Below are positions 31,324 through 39,749 of a stretch of DNA of 47,191 nucleotides, in pieces. The notes under the pieces are model-generated. The model was not told where the DNA came from and did not search any database. It saw only the letters and a list, made by a program, of their open reading frames with translations. Numbering within the stretch: the first letter of the stretch is position 1; the number at the start of each line of letters is the position of its first letter. Origin of the DNA: Verrucomicrobiota bacterium (GTDB lineage Bacteria; Verrucomicrobiota; Kiritimatiellia; JAAZAB01); the NCBI GenBank assembly GCA_018898455.1, contig JAHIJO010000089.1:1-47191 (forward strand), in the 5' to 3' direction. Made by a program: the position numbers and the translations under genes.

Positions 31324-33405
31324 TTATTTGCGGATCCGGTCGCGCGCCCGGGCCGCGGCTTCGCTGTAAGGATAATCCGAAAGGAGCCGGGCATAGACTT
31401 CCCCGGCGAGGGAGGTATTGCCCAGGGCCTGGTGAATTTCAATGAGCTTGAATAAGACTTCCGCCCGATCCTTGTCGTGCAGGGAGGGGGCGTTCAGCAG
31501 TAGGAGGCAACGGCCAAGGGCGAATGGATATTCCCTCCGGGCCTGATGAATGGCGATCATTGTCAAGGACGTTTCCGCCGACATCCGTTCGGCCGGATTT
31601 TCCCATTCGATGGTCTCCACCAGTTCCGCGGCATCAGCGATGTCGTTACGATCCAGGAACTGGCGGGCGCTTTCGAGGCCGGCTCGCCGCCTCAGCGTCT
31701 GCAAAGGTTTTTCGGCGAAATTGCCAAGAGCGGCGTAGAGTAAAACGGCTTTATCCGCTTGGCCCTGGAGCAACGCGGTGTCGGCTTCCAGGATTTTTTT
31801 CAATCGTTGGTCGTCGGGAGTGAGTACGCGCGAGTCCATCTCTCCCAGCAGACTAACGGCCTGGTCCGGATTGCGTCCCATGTGGATCCAGAGCTCAGCG
31901 AGGCGGAGTTTTGTTTTATCCTGAAAAGCGGTTACGGGCGGCTGAAAAGCGAGCATGGCTTGAAACAGGGCTTCTGCCCGGCTGTAATCCCGGACGTCGG
32001 GATGCTGATAATGAAGTCCCAGGTTGAATAGCACATCGACGTGTTCCGGTATCCATTCCTTCCGGCGCTCCAGGCAGGCCGCTCCCAGTGCCGTGGCCCA
32101 GGGACGATCCTCGATGGCCAGCGCAAACCGGACCAGATAAAACAAATCGTTCATGGGCATGGTGTTCAGATCACGCGCGGTCAGTTCCGCTTTGTGCGTT
32201 TTGAGCAGGTGAGGAGGACGCTCGTCCTGTTGAGTCCATTGGGGATGGACGGCCACACCTTGCCGGCTTCTCATGGGCGCGCTGTTGTCCGGACTGCTTC
32301 CCTCGGTCTTTTCTTTTACTTCCAGTGTTACGTCGCGGATGCCCGGCCGGGGAAAGAGATGCTCGACCGTTCGACCGGTCGCTGTAGTGCCGTCATCGAA
32401 AATCCAGTGAAATGCCGCAGGAGTAGCGGCTGGCAAGGCCGTGAATCGCATGTTCACCAGGGCCAGATCGTTGACCATCGTATGCGAGACTGGCTCCCAC
32501 TCGAAGTAAACGACGGGTGCTTTGGAAGGCGCCGACTCGGCCGCGGTCACATGAAACTGTGCCAGGGGCGTGAAACTCTCCGGTGGAATCACAGAAAAAC
32601 GGTCGGCGCCCGGCGGCTTCCAGGCGGCAAGCGCCACCGCGTGTTCGGGGCCATGAACGTGATAGTAGTGAATCGCATGCCGGCCGGGTTCCAGATGGAT
32701 TGTCCCCTGGTGTTCACCTTGCCGGCCGGGTTCAGCATCGTGTTTGCCCGGCCACTGGGTGACGGGTGTTCCGTCCACCAGAAGGAACGAGGCGTCCGTG
32801 GACACCGTGGCGAACTGGTACGCGCCGCCTTGGGCCAGGATCAGGATGCCTTGAAAAAAAGCGATAAAATTTCTGGAGGGACCATGGGGATGGATGCCGA
32901 GATTGATGTCCGGGACAAGGCTCCGGCCCAGCACGGGATATGAATCATCCCAGAGCTGCCTGACCTGGCTCCAGGAATCCATTGGTCCTTTGGTCCGCTG
33001 TCTGGTTTCCAGGATCACACCGGCTCCGGGTTGCCAAGAGGACTCCGTGGATGTCGCTGCATCATGCAGATACGTGGCGCTTTCAGCGCCATAGATCCAG
33101 TAGTTGGATGTGCCGCTTGATGTGTCAAAGAGGAAGCCGGCCGGCTCGCCGTCGGTCTTCCACAGGTTGGACGAGGCGACGAAGACGCCGTTTTCGGACA
33201 CAACGGTGACGGCCGGGTTGGATCCTGCTGAACCCGCCGGCCATACCTGGACATAGCCGGTATCCGCCGGCCAGGGGCTGTTCGTGGCTAATACCACGCG
33301 AACCCGGCAGGAGGCTGAGGGATCATGCCAGGGCGAAGCCTCGACCCATGCAATTGATGAAGACACCCAGAAAACAAGAAAAGCGGCGGTAGATTTCATA
33401 AACAT
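31324..33405 (-). CDS. Secreted PA14-like / PKD-like / TPR protein
   Basis: 693 residues from ATG 33405 (MFMKSTAAFLVFWVSS; signal peptide to about residue 24). ATG 33399 is an equal alternative; a TTG at 33408 is not needed. The middle (about 180-285) has FIAFFQGILILAQGGAYQFA, then STDASFLLVDGTPV and HLEPGRHAIHYYHVHG, a PA14-type carbohydrate-binding fold. Next, AFHWIFDDGTTATGRTVEHL with FPRPGIRDVTLEV is a PKD-like Ig domain. The C-terminal ~270 residues are helical repeats (TPR-like), including ARRRYP-type and DYPYSEAAARARDRI ends. It precedes the DUF4159 gene on the same strand across 318 nt of repeats, so it may belong to the same system, perhaps as the surface or periplasmic scaffold. Confidence 0.8.
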   Translation of the reverse strand: MFMKSTAAFLVFWVSSSIAWVEASPWHDPSASCRVRVVLATNSPWPADTGYVQVWPAGSAGSNPAVTVVSENGVFVASSNLWKTDGEPAGFLFDTSSGTSNYWIYGAESATYLHDAATSTESSWQPGAGVILETRQRTKGPMDSWSQVRQLWDDSYPVLGRSLVPDINLGIHPHGPSRNFIAFFQGILILAQGGAYQFATVSTDASFLLVDGTPVTQWPGKHDAEPGRQGEHQGTIHLEPGRHAIHYYHVHGPEHAVALAAWKPPGADRFSVIPPESFTPLAQFHVTAAESAPSKAPVVYFEWEPVSHTMVNDLALVNMRFTALPAATPAAFHWIFDDGTTATGRTVEHLFPRPGIRDVTLEVKEKTEGSSPDNSAPMRSRQGVAVHPQWTQQDERPPHLLKTHKAELTARDLNTMPMNDLFYLVRFALAIEDRPWATALGAACLERRKEWIPEHVDVLFNLGLHYQHPDVRDYSRAEALFQAMLAFQPPVTAFQDKTKLRLAELWIHMGRNPDQAVSLLGEMDSRVLTPDDQRLKKILEADTALLQGQADKAVLLYAALGNFAEKPLQTLRRRAGLESARQFLDRNDIADAAELVETIEWENPAERMSAETSLTMIAIHQARREYPFALGRCLLLLNAPSLHDKDRAEVLFKLIEIHQALGNTSLAGEVYARLLSDYPYSEAAARARDRIRK

Positions 33406-33551
33406 CAACAGACGGCATCATAAAAATTTCAATAGGGGAATTATCACTCTTTCGCATGGCGATAATCAAGGCTTGAATGCCTTGGATATTATGCTATAGA
33501 TGTTCAAGAAATATTTTAAGGTTCCTATAAATAATTAGTTGGACTGGTTTC

Positions 33552-33606
33552 GTAGGGCCTGCGCTTGCGCATGGCCGTCTGTTGCGGCGCGCCGCAAGCG
33601 GAGGCT
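33552..33606. repeat. Dispersed repeat, GTAGGGCC family
   Basis: 55 nt matching 18245-18299 with two differences; contains TGCGCTTGCGCA-like and GCGGCGCGCCGC palindromes. The TATAGGAATTTCGAA head seen in the full copy is missing here. Confidence 0.85.
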
Positions 33607-33649
33607 TTACGCCTCCGAAGATCGCAGGGGTAAACCCTGAGCTACCTTG

Positions 33650-33713
33650 GGTTGCCACGTCGCCAAGCAAGTGGCCACTTATCCCGCCTCATCGGCGGGA
33701 TGACGTGGCAGGC
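33650..33713. repeat. Palindromic dispersed repeat, copy 2 of the GTTGCCACGTC family
   Basis: Outer arms TTGCCACGTC (33652-33661) and GACGTGGCA (33702-33710); inner hairpin ATCCCGCC/GGCGGGAT (33681-33701). Left half almost identical to 12111-12138 (CGCCAGGCAAGTGGCCAC there, CGCCAAGCAAGTGGCCAC here), while the inner hairpin sequence differs but keeps pairing, which indicates that structure is kept. Confidence 0.78.
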
Positions 33714-33730
33714 ATTAGCGCGCCTTAATT

Positions 33731-34780
33731 ATGAAAAAATCGTCTCCAGTATTCTGGCCGGTCATGCTGGGTCTTGGAATCACTCTGTGGCCCATCCTGC
33801 TGCGGGCGGAGTCAACGGTTCGATTAAAAGTAGGCATGGTCTCTGATACGGCGCGTTTTGATGATGCCGGATTTAACCAGTCCTGTAGCAATGGGCTGAT
33901 GCGGGCCATCCGTGAACTTAAGGTGGAAGGCTGTTTTCGGGAATCCCGAAGTCGCGGAGATTATTGGACCAACCTGACTGAACTGGCGAATTCGGGCTGT
34001 GGCTTGATTATCGGCATTGGCGCGTTGATGCATTCAGATATGGCTGTGGTGGCGAACGCCAATCCGCAAGTCAAATTTGCCGTGATCGACAGCGCCTTCT
34101 ATCCGCCCTTGCCCAATGTGCAGAGCATTACCTTTAATGTGGATGAGGTGGCATTTCTCGTCGGATTTCTGGCGGCGGCCTGGGCTGATTTTAAGGATCC
34201 GAAAGATGCGGTAGCCGGTTACGTTGGCGGCGTGAAAATTGAATCGGTGGAGCAGTTCGTTGTTCCGTACCAGGCCGGTGCGGCTTTCTTTAACCGGAAA
34301 TACGGCAAAAATGTCCGGGTAAAGGGATACTATGCCGGCACGTTTGAGGATCGTCAAAAAGGTAAAACCATGGGCGAAGCCCTGTTGGGCGCCGGGGTTG
34401 ATGTGATTTTTGGAGTGGGGGGGCAGACGGGGGCCGGTGCGTTGGCGGCGGCCAAAGAAAAGGGCAAGTGGGGCATCGGGGTGGATGTGGATCAGTATAT
34501 CACGCTTCCCGACGTCAAGGATTGCCTGCTGACCTCCTGTCTGAAACGGATGGATAATGCTGTTTTTGCCCTTATTACGAATGTGTTGGGCGGACAGTTT
34601 CAGGGTGGCGGAAATATGGTCGGCACGCTGGCCAATGGCGAGGTGGGTTTGGCGCCGTATCACGATTTTACCAATCAAATTCCCGCTAACATCAAGAAGG
34701 ACCTTGCCGATCTTCAACAGGCGATCAAAGGCAATAAGATCGCCACCGGCTGGCCGCCCAGTTATATCATCCCCTGGTGA
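33731..34780 (+). CDS. BMP-family (Med/PnrA-like) ABC transporter substrate-binding protein
   Basis: 349 residues. Signal peptide about 1-27 (MKKSSPVFWPVMLGLGITLW, then ILLRAES) without a lipobox Cys, so probably soluble periplasmic instead of lipid-anchored. The ligand-binding domain has VGMVSDTARFDDAGFNQS (34-51), the family opening, then GCGLIIGIGALM, FAVIDSAFYPPLPNVQSITF, VGFLAAAW and VIFGVGGQTGAGALAAA. Family members bind nucleosides or related small ligands for an ABC importer. No permease or ATPase gene is nearby, so it is an orphan or shares a transporter. No clear ribosome site before ATG 33731. A decayed copy of its 3' end is at 40537-40665. Confidence 0.88.
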   Translation: MKKSSPVFWPVMLGLGITLWPILLRAESTVRLKVGMVSDTARFDDAGFNQSCSNGLMRAIRELKVEGCFRESRSRGDYWTNLTELANSGCGLIIGIGALMHSDMAVVANANPQVKFAVIDSAFYPPLPNVQSITFNVDEVAFLVGFLAAAWADFKDPKDAVAGYVGGVKIESVEQFVVPYQAGAAFFNRKYGKNVRVKGYYAGTFEDRQKGKTMGEALLGAGVDVIFGVGGQTGAGALAAAKEKGKWGIGVDVDQYITLPDVKDCLLTSCLKRMDNAVFALITNVLGGQFQGGGNMVGTLANGEVGLAPYHDFTNQIPANIKKDLADLQQAIKGNKIATGWPPSYIIPW

Positions 34781-35360
34781 ATTGACCGGAATTTTCTAAA
34801 AGGTGGGGCGAGGCATCCCTGCCGAGCCGTCCGAAGGGGAATCGGCTCACCCGGCCGTCGTCGCACCGAAGGGGTGCTATGCCGCGAAGGCGGAATGGTT
34901 CCCTCCAAAGGCGGGCAGGCTGCCCTACCTTTCGGATTAAAGTCCGCAGAATGCGGTTTTACGCGCTCTGCGGTAAGAGCATGGATAGGAATTTCGAAGT
35001 CTTTGTAGGGCCGCCGCTTGCGGCGTGCCGTCTTTTTCCGGATCAGAGCGGACTACATCAACGTCAGAAGCCGTAAAAAGTTGCCCCGCTATGGGGTCTA
35101 TAATTTCAGGTTTTCGGATCCCGGCGGAAAATGATTTGGCGCTTTTTCACCGCCTCGCCCTCCATGGAATATGCCAAATAATTTCCCGGCAGCGGGAATC
35201 CGGAGTGTTCTTGTCTGAGAACATTTGTTATCAGCGCGTGAAATATTTGAAACATTTATGATCGGAAGATTGTAGATAATATAAAGATTTGTCAAAGAGC
35301 GCCATTCGTGAAATGCTGATTATGAGTGAGTTGGGTAAAGAGAAAAAAAGAGATGAATCA
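34781..35360. other. Long intergenic region with a GTAGGGCC-family repeat
   Basis: About 580 nt without a supported gene. 34800-34945 is GC-rich repeat debris (CCGAAGGGGAATCGGCTCA, GGCGGGCAGGCTGCCCTACC). At 34981-35056 is a repeat copy starting ATGGATAGGAATTTCGAAGT and continuing TTTGTAGGGCCGCCGC, then diverging. From about 35190 to 35300 the DNA is AT-rich and likely carries the promoter of the CBM9/PHP gene. Confidence 0.55.
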
Positions 35361-38246
35361 ATGATCAAAATCGAGCGATGCTGGGGATTAATGAGCGTAG
35401 TGGCGATAGGTTTGATGGCTTCGGAAACCATCCTGTCGGCTCAAGCGACCAATGCCATAACGTGCCGGTTGGAAAAAATAGATCCGGCCGGTCTGGAGCC
35501 ATCCTTGCCGGTGGCGGCTATCCCCCGCATGACCCAGGCGCCAACCATCGATGGCGCCTGGGGTTCCAATGAATGGGATGGGACTTACCAAAGCGGCGGT
35601 TTCCTGATTCCGGCGACAACCAATCCGGCCCAACCGTCAACCACTTTCCGGATGGGATTGGATGACCATAACCTGTATCTGGCGTTTCGCTGTGGTTTGT
35701 CGTCCAACGCTGAACCGCAGGCGGTGACGACCCAGCATGATGGGTCGGTCACTAAGGATGATAGTATCGAATTGTTTGTCTGGCCGGATGGGGCCAAGCC
35801 GGTTTACTGCCATTTCATGGTTAACGCCGTCGGTGTGCGCTTTGACCAGCATTGCGCGTTCAATCCATCCGCTGTCAACGTCGATGGTTCAGTGGAACGG
35901 GACAGTAAGTGGAATCCGGACTGGGAAGCTAAAACCGGACGCGAGCCGGGGGCTTGGATATTGGAAATCGCGATTCCCTGGTCCACCTTGGAGCTGGAAC
36001 CCAAAGCCTTGAAGGGGATCCGTATCAACTCCTGCCGGAACGCGCTGCCCGGACCCGATCGCTATTCCACGTGGTCCTATCTGCCGGTGGTGCGATTCCA
36101 TAAACCGGATTATTTTGGCATCGGACTCTGTGCATTTGATCCGGCGTCTAAGCCGCAGACGGATATCGGCAGTCTGGGATTGGGTGCCTGCGGCGTCTTG
36201 CGCACCAAGCGCCTGAGCCCGATGTTCCCCGCATCGGACATCCTCGCCGTGCGCTATGACTTGCCTCGGCATCCATTGTTTGCCGAACAAAAAATCAAGC
36301 TGGCGGCGGAATTCTCATCCCTGGACGCGGACGGGCAGCCGGTGAATCCGATGTCGCTCGGCCAATTTGACGTAGGCCCGGTGTTGCCGCTGCAATTCGT
36401 GGCCCAGGGATTACAGCGGACCAATGGTGTGCTGAAGTTGAGCTTTCAGTATGGAGTCACACAGGACTGTTCCTTCATCGTCCTCAATCAGGCTATGCAG
36501 GATGTTTTCATGCGTCTGCAAAAGGGATTTCAACCGGATCTGGTTCAAAAGGAACCCTTCAAGGCCGCGGGATATCTTGGGGTGGCAGCGGCTCTGGAAA
36601 AGGTCAAGCGTCAAATGGCAATTTCCACGCTCTTGGATCCTGTGATTTCCGGCTTGCACGAGGTCTGGGCGCGGCTGGATGTCCTTGAGAAAAGAGCCGG
36701 CAAGTTCAGCCGGCGCGGACTGCTGGATCTGTTGACCCTGGCTCAAATTCCGGAATCTGAAGTGATTGTTGAATACCCGATCGAGAGAACAAATAGTGCC
36801 AGCGTATTTTTTAATTGGGGGGCTATTCCTCTTGCGTTGGTCTATGTTCTGGACTGCGGCAGTCCCGAAATAGCGCTCGATGCCCTGAACCAGGATATGT
36901 TATGGGGTCTTGTTCCTTTGGATACCGAACAGATTACGATGGAGGGGTGCCCGGCTCGTTTGCGAACCAAATCCTTTGAGTCCGAATCGTTGACCCTGTC
37001 GCAGTTTAACCCGACCAACCAGGTGTTGCTGATCGATGCCAAGGGTAAATATGGTTTTGCGTTTTCCACGCAATATGTGGCGGTCGCAAAAGTGGATGCG
37101 CTGGTGCTGTTGCCGGAGTGTCCCGCGAATGTTAGTAGTCAGGTCACCGCCTGGGCTAAAGAAAAAAATATCCCCATAGCCGGGTTGTTGGATGAGGTTC
37201 TGGCAAATACAAATGTGATGCTCGCCGGAAATGCGGTCGCCATGACAAATCAATTGGCTGCCTACCGATTCATGTCGATGACGCCGACTGAAGGCAATAT
37301 CGGACTGAGTGTGGCGGCGGGCCGGCGGCTCATCACGGTTTGGAATTCGCCGTGTCGTTCCGTCGCGGAAAAGGCGGTGCGTCTGGTGCTGAGGGGCAAG
37401 CCGGTCACCGTGGCTGACGTGGATGCCCTACGGAGCGACCTCGTGACCCAACTGGCCCCGAAATCGGCGTCGGCGGCAAAGCAAGAGGGGCTGAAACTTT
37501 ATTGCGGCGATCTGCACATGCATACTTTCTTCTCGGATGGAAAACCCTCACCGGTGGGACTGGCTCTGGAGGCGCTTTATTGTCACATGGATTTTGCCGC
37601 CATTACGGATCACAATAAACTAGTTGGCGCCCAATTGGCTCAACGCTTGTTCGCCAAGCGCGGATTCGCGTATTCCCTTATCGTGGGGCAGGAAATATCC
37701 ACAAGCTGGGCCCACTTGAACGCCTATCCCCTGCAGGAAATTATCGACGCAAAACTGTCGCCGGCTGAAACCGTTGCGGCCGTGCATCGGCAGAATGCCG
37801 TGATCCAGTGGAATCACCCCGGATACACGACATCGGAATTTGAAACCACTCATCTCAAAACCGGCTTGATCGGCACCGGTTGTGATGCCTGGGAGCATTA
37901 TTCGCCGCAGTATGAGACATGGCGCAAGTCTGGTCATCTGCCGGTTCTTATCGGCAGTTCGGATACGCATGACGGCGCATTCTGGGCGGAGCGTACTATC
38001 GTTTGGGCGCCATCGCCGCAGGGGCCGGATGTGGCGGAAGCCATTCTGAAAGGGCGGACCGTTATGGTCAGTCAGGATGGCACTAACTTTTTTTACGGTT
38101 CCGATCCATGGGTGGCCTGCGCTTGGGCGGCGTTAGCCGACGGACAACAACTGAAAGCCGCCAAGGCCGAGCAGTTAAAAGCCGCGCTCGCGTCGGGGGA
38201 TTTGGTCGGATTGCTGCAAGATAGTCCGAGCGCCCCGGCACCGTAG
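35361..38246 (+). CDS. Secreted CBM9-like domain fused to a PHP metal-dependent hydrolase domain
   Basis: 961 residues from ATG 35361, which opens a signal peptide (MIKIERCWGLMSVVAIGLMA...). A TTG at 35289 would only add a charged leader and is rejected. Residues ~45-240 form a CBM9-like domain: APTIDGAWGSNEWDGTY, LGLDDHNLYLAF-type strand, KDDSIELFVWPDG and GAWILEIAIPWSTLEL. The middle is unrecognised. The C-terminal PHP domain has GDLHMHTFFSDG (716-727; His719 and His721), ITDHNK, VGQEIS, QWNHPGY and IGSSDTHDG, all metal-binding motifs of PHP phosphoesterases. The PHP set looks intact. A secreted PHP enzyme attached to a sugar-binding domain suggests attack on phosphorylated or esterified glycans; this is inference. 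Followed by a bidirectional terminator. Confidence 0.85.
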   Translation: MIKIERCWGLMSVVAIGLMASETILSAQATNAITCRLEKIDPAGLEPSLPVAAIPRMTQAPTIDGAWGSNEWDGTYQSGGFLIPATTNPAQPSTTFRMGLDDHNLYLAFRCGLSSNAEPQAVTTQHDGSVTKDDSIELFVWPDGAKPVYCHFMVNAVGVRFDQHCAFNPSAVNVDGSVERDSKWNPDWEAKTGREPGAWILEIAIPWSTLELEPKALKGIRINSCRNALPGPDRYSTWSYLPVVRFHKPDYFGIGLCAFDPASKPQTDIGSLGLGACGVLRTKRLSPMFPASDILAVRYDLPRHPLFAEQKIKLAAEFSSLDADGQPVNPMSLGQFDVGPVLPLQFVAQGLQRTNGVLKLSFQYGVTQDCSFIVLNQAMQDVFMRLQKGFQPDLVQKEPFKAAGYLGVAAALEKVKRQMAISTLLDPVISGLHEVWARLDVLEKRAGKFSRRGLLDLLTLAQIPESEVIVEYPIERTNSASVFFNWGAIPLALVYVLDCGSPEIALDALNQDMLWGLVPLDTEQITMEGCPARLRTKSFESESLTLSQFNPTNQVLLIDAKGKYGFAFSTQYVAVAKVDALVLLPECPANVSSQVTAWAKEKNIPIAGLLDEVLANTNVMLAGNAVAMTNQLAAYRFMSMTPTEGNIGLSVAAGRRLITVWNSPCRSVAEKAVRLVLRGKPVTVADVDALRSDLVTQLAPKSASAAKQEGLKLYCGDLHMHTFFSDGKPSPVGLALEALYCHMDFAAITDHNKLVGAQLAQRLFAKRGFAYSLIVGQEISTSWAHLNAYPLQEIIDAKLSPAETVAAVHRQNAVIQWNHPGYTTSEFETTHLKTGLIGTGCDAWEHYSPQYETWRKSGHLPVLIGSSDTHDGAFWAERTIVWAPSPQGPDVAEAILKGRTVMVSQDGTNFFYGSDPWVACAWAALADGQQLKAAKAEQLKAALASGDLVGLLQDSPSAPAP

Positions 38247-38327
38247 CGGGTTGGCGGGGGGGACAAGGACGCTTCGACGGAGCGAGGGCGGCTACGAGAT
38301 GAGCGCTCTCCAGAATCCTGCAGGATA

Positions 38328-38353
38328 AAAATTGCACGCTCCGGTGCAATTTT
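38328..38353. terminator. Bidirectional intrinsic terminator
   Basis: Perfect 10-bp stem AAAATTGCAC/GTGCAATTTT with a 6-nt loop between two convergent genes. On the minus strand the stem is followed by TTTTTATCC, a good U-tract for ending the 461-residue gene; on the plus strand the run of T is inside the stem followed by CACG. The last base overlaps the minus-strand stop codon. Confidence 0.8.
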
Positions 38354-39738
38354 CACGTATAAAAGAACTGGGCGGTTGCTGTGCCGGACTGATGGGGGAC
38401 CAGGCGTACCCAGTGGGCGCTTAATCCGGTTGGAAAGACATGGCAGGCATACCCGTCCCGGGTCTCGATATCCGCATAGCGGTGCCAGTGTCCGATTCCC
38501 TGGATATCGAGTTCGATGGTAAATCGGCCGGGCGCCGAACTCGCATGACTGATATGGACGCATTTATGCTCAAATCCGGCCATGAGGAAAGGCTCTGATG
38601 GTTGCTTGGCCTCGACCGCTGTATCCCACCATGGTCCGCCAATGCCGGCGGGCTTACCGCCGAAATGCCACAAGTCGTCGGTCTTACCAAACCAGAGATT
38701 GGCTTGAGGTTGGCCGACAAAGGGATTGGAGTCATTGATCGGTGTGGTTTGGTCGCCGGCCATGACCAATAGTCCGTTCCATGAGCAATAATCGCCGATG
38801 ATACGCAAATGACGGCAGATGGGTACAATACCCCGGATGGCATTGCCGTAACTCATCGCCGGCATTTCATAGAACAGTCCGCTGGCATCCATCAGCCAGC
38901 GCTCGGATTCCACCTCGCGGATGCGCGGCCATTCCGTTGTCCAGGCATGGTCCTGGGTGTGAGTCCCTTTCGGCAGGCAATACACCTTCCAGCCGGTCTC
39001 CGGAAGATAGACATGCAGAAGCGCCGATGCCCGATTCTGTCCGACCGCATAAATGGCGCGCCCCAACGTGCTGCTGTATCGGCCGGTCACGGTATTGAAC
39101 TGGGTGCGTGCCAGTATCTTCCAGGCCTTGCCGTCCCATTCCGCCAGACGTCCGGCGCTTTCGCCGCGATCAAAATCTTTCGGATAGTAAGTATTATTGG
39201 CCACCACCACCCGGCCATGGTCGGTATAGGCATCTTTGAAATGAGGCTCGGCCGGCACGTCCAATTCCTTGTTCAAATCGAACAGGAATGTGGCTTTAAG
39301 CGTGTGGACATCGGCTTCGTAGAACTCGCCTTCCATCCCCAGGAAATACACCTTATGGGCGGGGTCCGTCAGGTGCCGGGCCGTCGCGGTCAGGCGCACG
39401 TCCACCAAGTCCTCGAACGTTCGCACATTCCCTTCCGTGTCAATCGCGTGTGGGCCGATGATGAGCTGGTTCGATTCCTTGTGGATGATGCGATTGGCGT
39501 AGGTTCCAACCCGGCTCTCCGGATGCCGGGTCATGTTGAGCTGATCATCAATAACGAACAAACCGGTTCCATCGCCACTGCCCTTCTTACTGGCCACATA
39601 GGTGATGAACCAAAGCTTGTCCGCCCAGGGCATCAGAGCGCCGATTCCTGTTTCCGTGCGTTGGGGAGCATGCTTCGCTTTGACTGCCAGATGCGGGAAT
39701 GTCCCGCCGATGTTGATGCGTTCCCTTTTCTTGTTCAT
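38353..39738 (-). CDS. Conserved hypothetical protein, IclR-linked (possible beta-propeller)
   Basis: 461 residues, no signal peptide or membrane helix, so cytoplasmic. Many WD/kelch-like short strands: GALMPWADKLWFITYV, GLFVIDDQLNMTRHPES, KVYFLGMEGEFYEAD, RLAEWDGKAWKILA, ERWLMDASGLFYEMPA and NLWFGKTDDLWHFGG. This repeated rhythm suggests a beta-propeller. The last ~80 residues (from about 385) look like a separate sandwich domain (FTIELDIQGIGHWHRYADIE). I do not recognise an enzyme family. It lies 11 nt downstream of the IclR gene, same strand, and so is surely co-expressed with and probably controlled by that regulator, pointing to a sugar or small-molecule metabolic role. Terminated by the hairpin at 38328-38353. 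Confidence 0.7.
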   Translation of the reverse strand: MNKKRERINIGGTFPHLAVKAKHAPQRTETGIGALMPWADKLWFITYVASKKGSGDGTGLFVIDDQLNMTRHPESRVGTYANRIIHKESNQLIIGPHAIDTEGNVRTFEDLVDVRLTATARHLTDPAHKVYFLGMEGEFYEADVHTLKATFLFDLNKELDVPAEPHFKDAYTDHGRVVVANNTYYPKDFDRGESAGRLAEWDGKAWKILARTQFNTVTGRYSSTLGRAIYAVGQNRASALLHVYLPETGWKVYCLPKGTHTQDHAWTTEWPRIREVESERWLMDASGLFYEMPAMSYGNAIRGIVPICRHLRIIGDYCSWNGLLVMAGDQTTPINDSNPFVGQPQANLWFGKTDDLWHFGGKPAGIGGPWWDTAVEAKQPSEPFLMAGFEHKCVHISHASSAPGRFTIELDIQGIGHWHRYADIETRDGYACHVFPTGLSAHWVRLVPHQSGTATAQFFYT

Positions 39739-39749
39739 GCAACCTCCTT

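Larger units (their letters stand above)
33409..33730. other. Divergent intergenic region with two dispersed repeats
   Basis: Between the PA14/TPR gene (minus) and the BMP gene (plus). The first 130 nt are AT-rich and probably hold the divergent promoters. From 33552 to the BMP start the DNA is repeat: GTAGGGCC-family copy (33552-33606), then CTTTACGCCTCCG hairpin, then the GTTGCCACGTC-family element (33650-33713). The BMP start codon is only 17 nt after that element and has no visible ribosome site. Confidence 0.6.

Noticed and set aside
33731-34780. BMP protein as a lipoprotein
   Set aside because: No cysteine follows the hydrophobic signal; the sequence around residues 22-30 is ILLRAESTV.
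35289-35360. TTG start for the CBM9/PHP gene
   Set aside because: Adds a charged leader before an evident signal peptide; ATG 35361 fits better.
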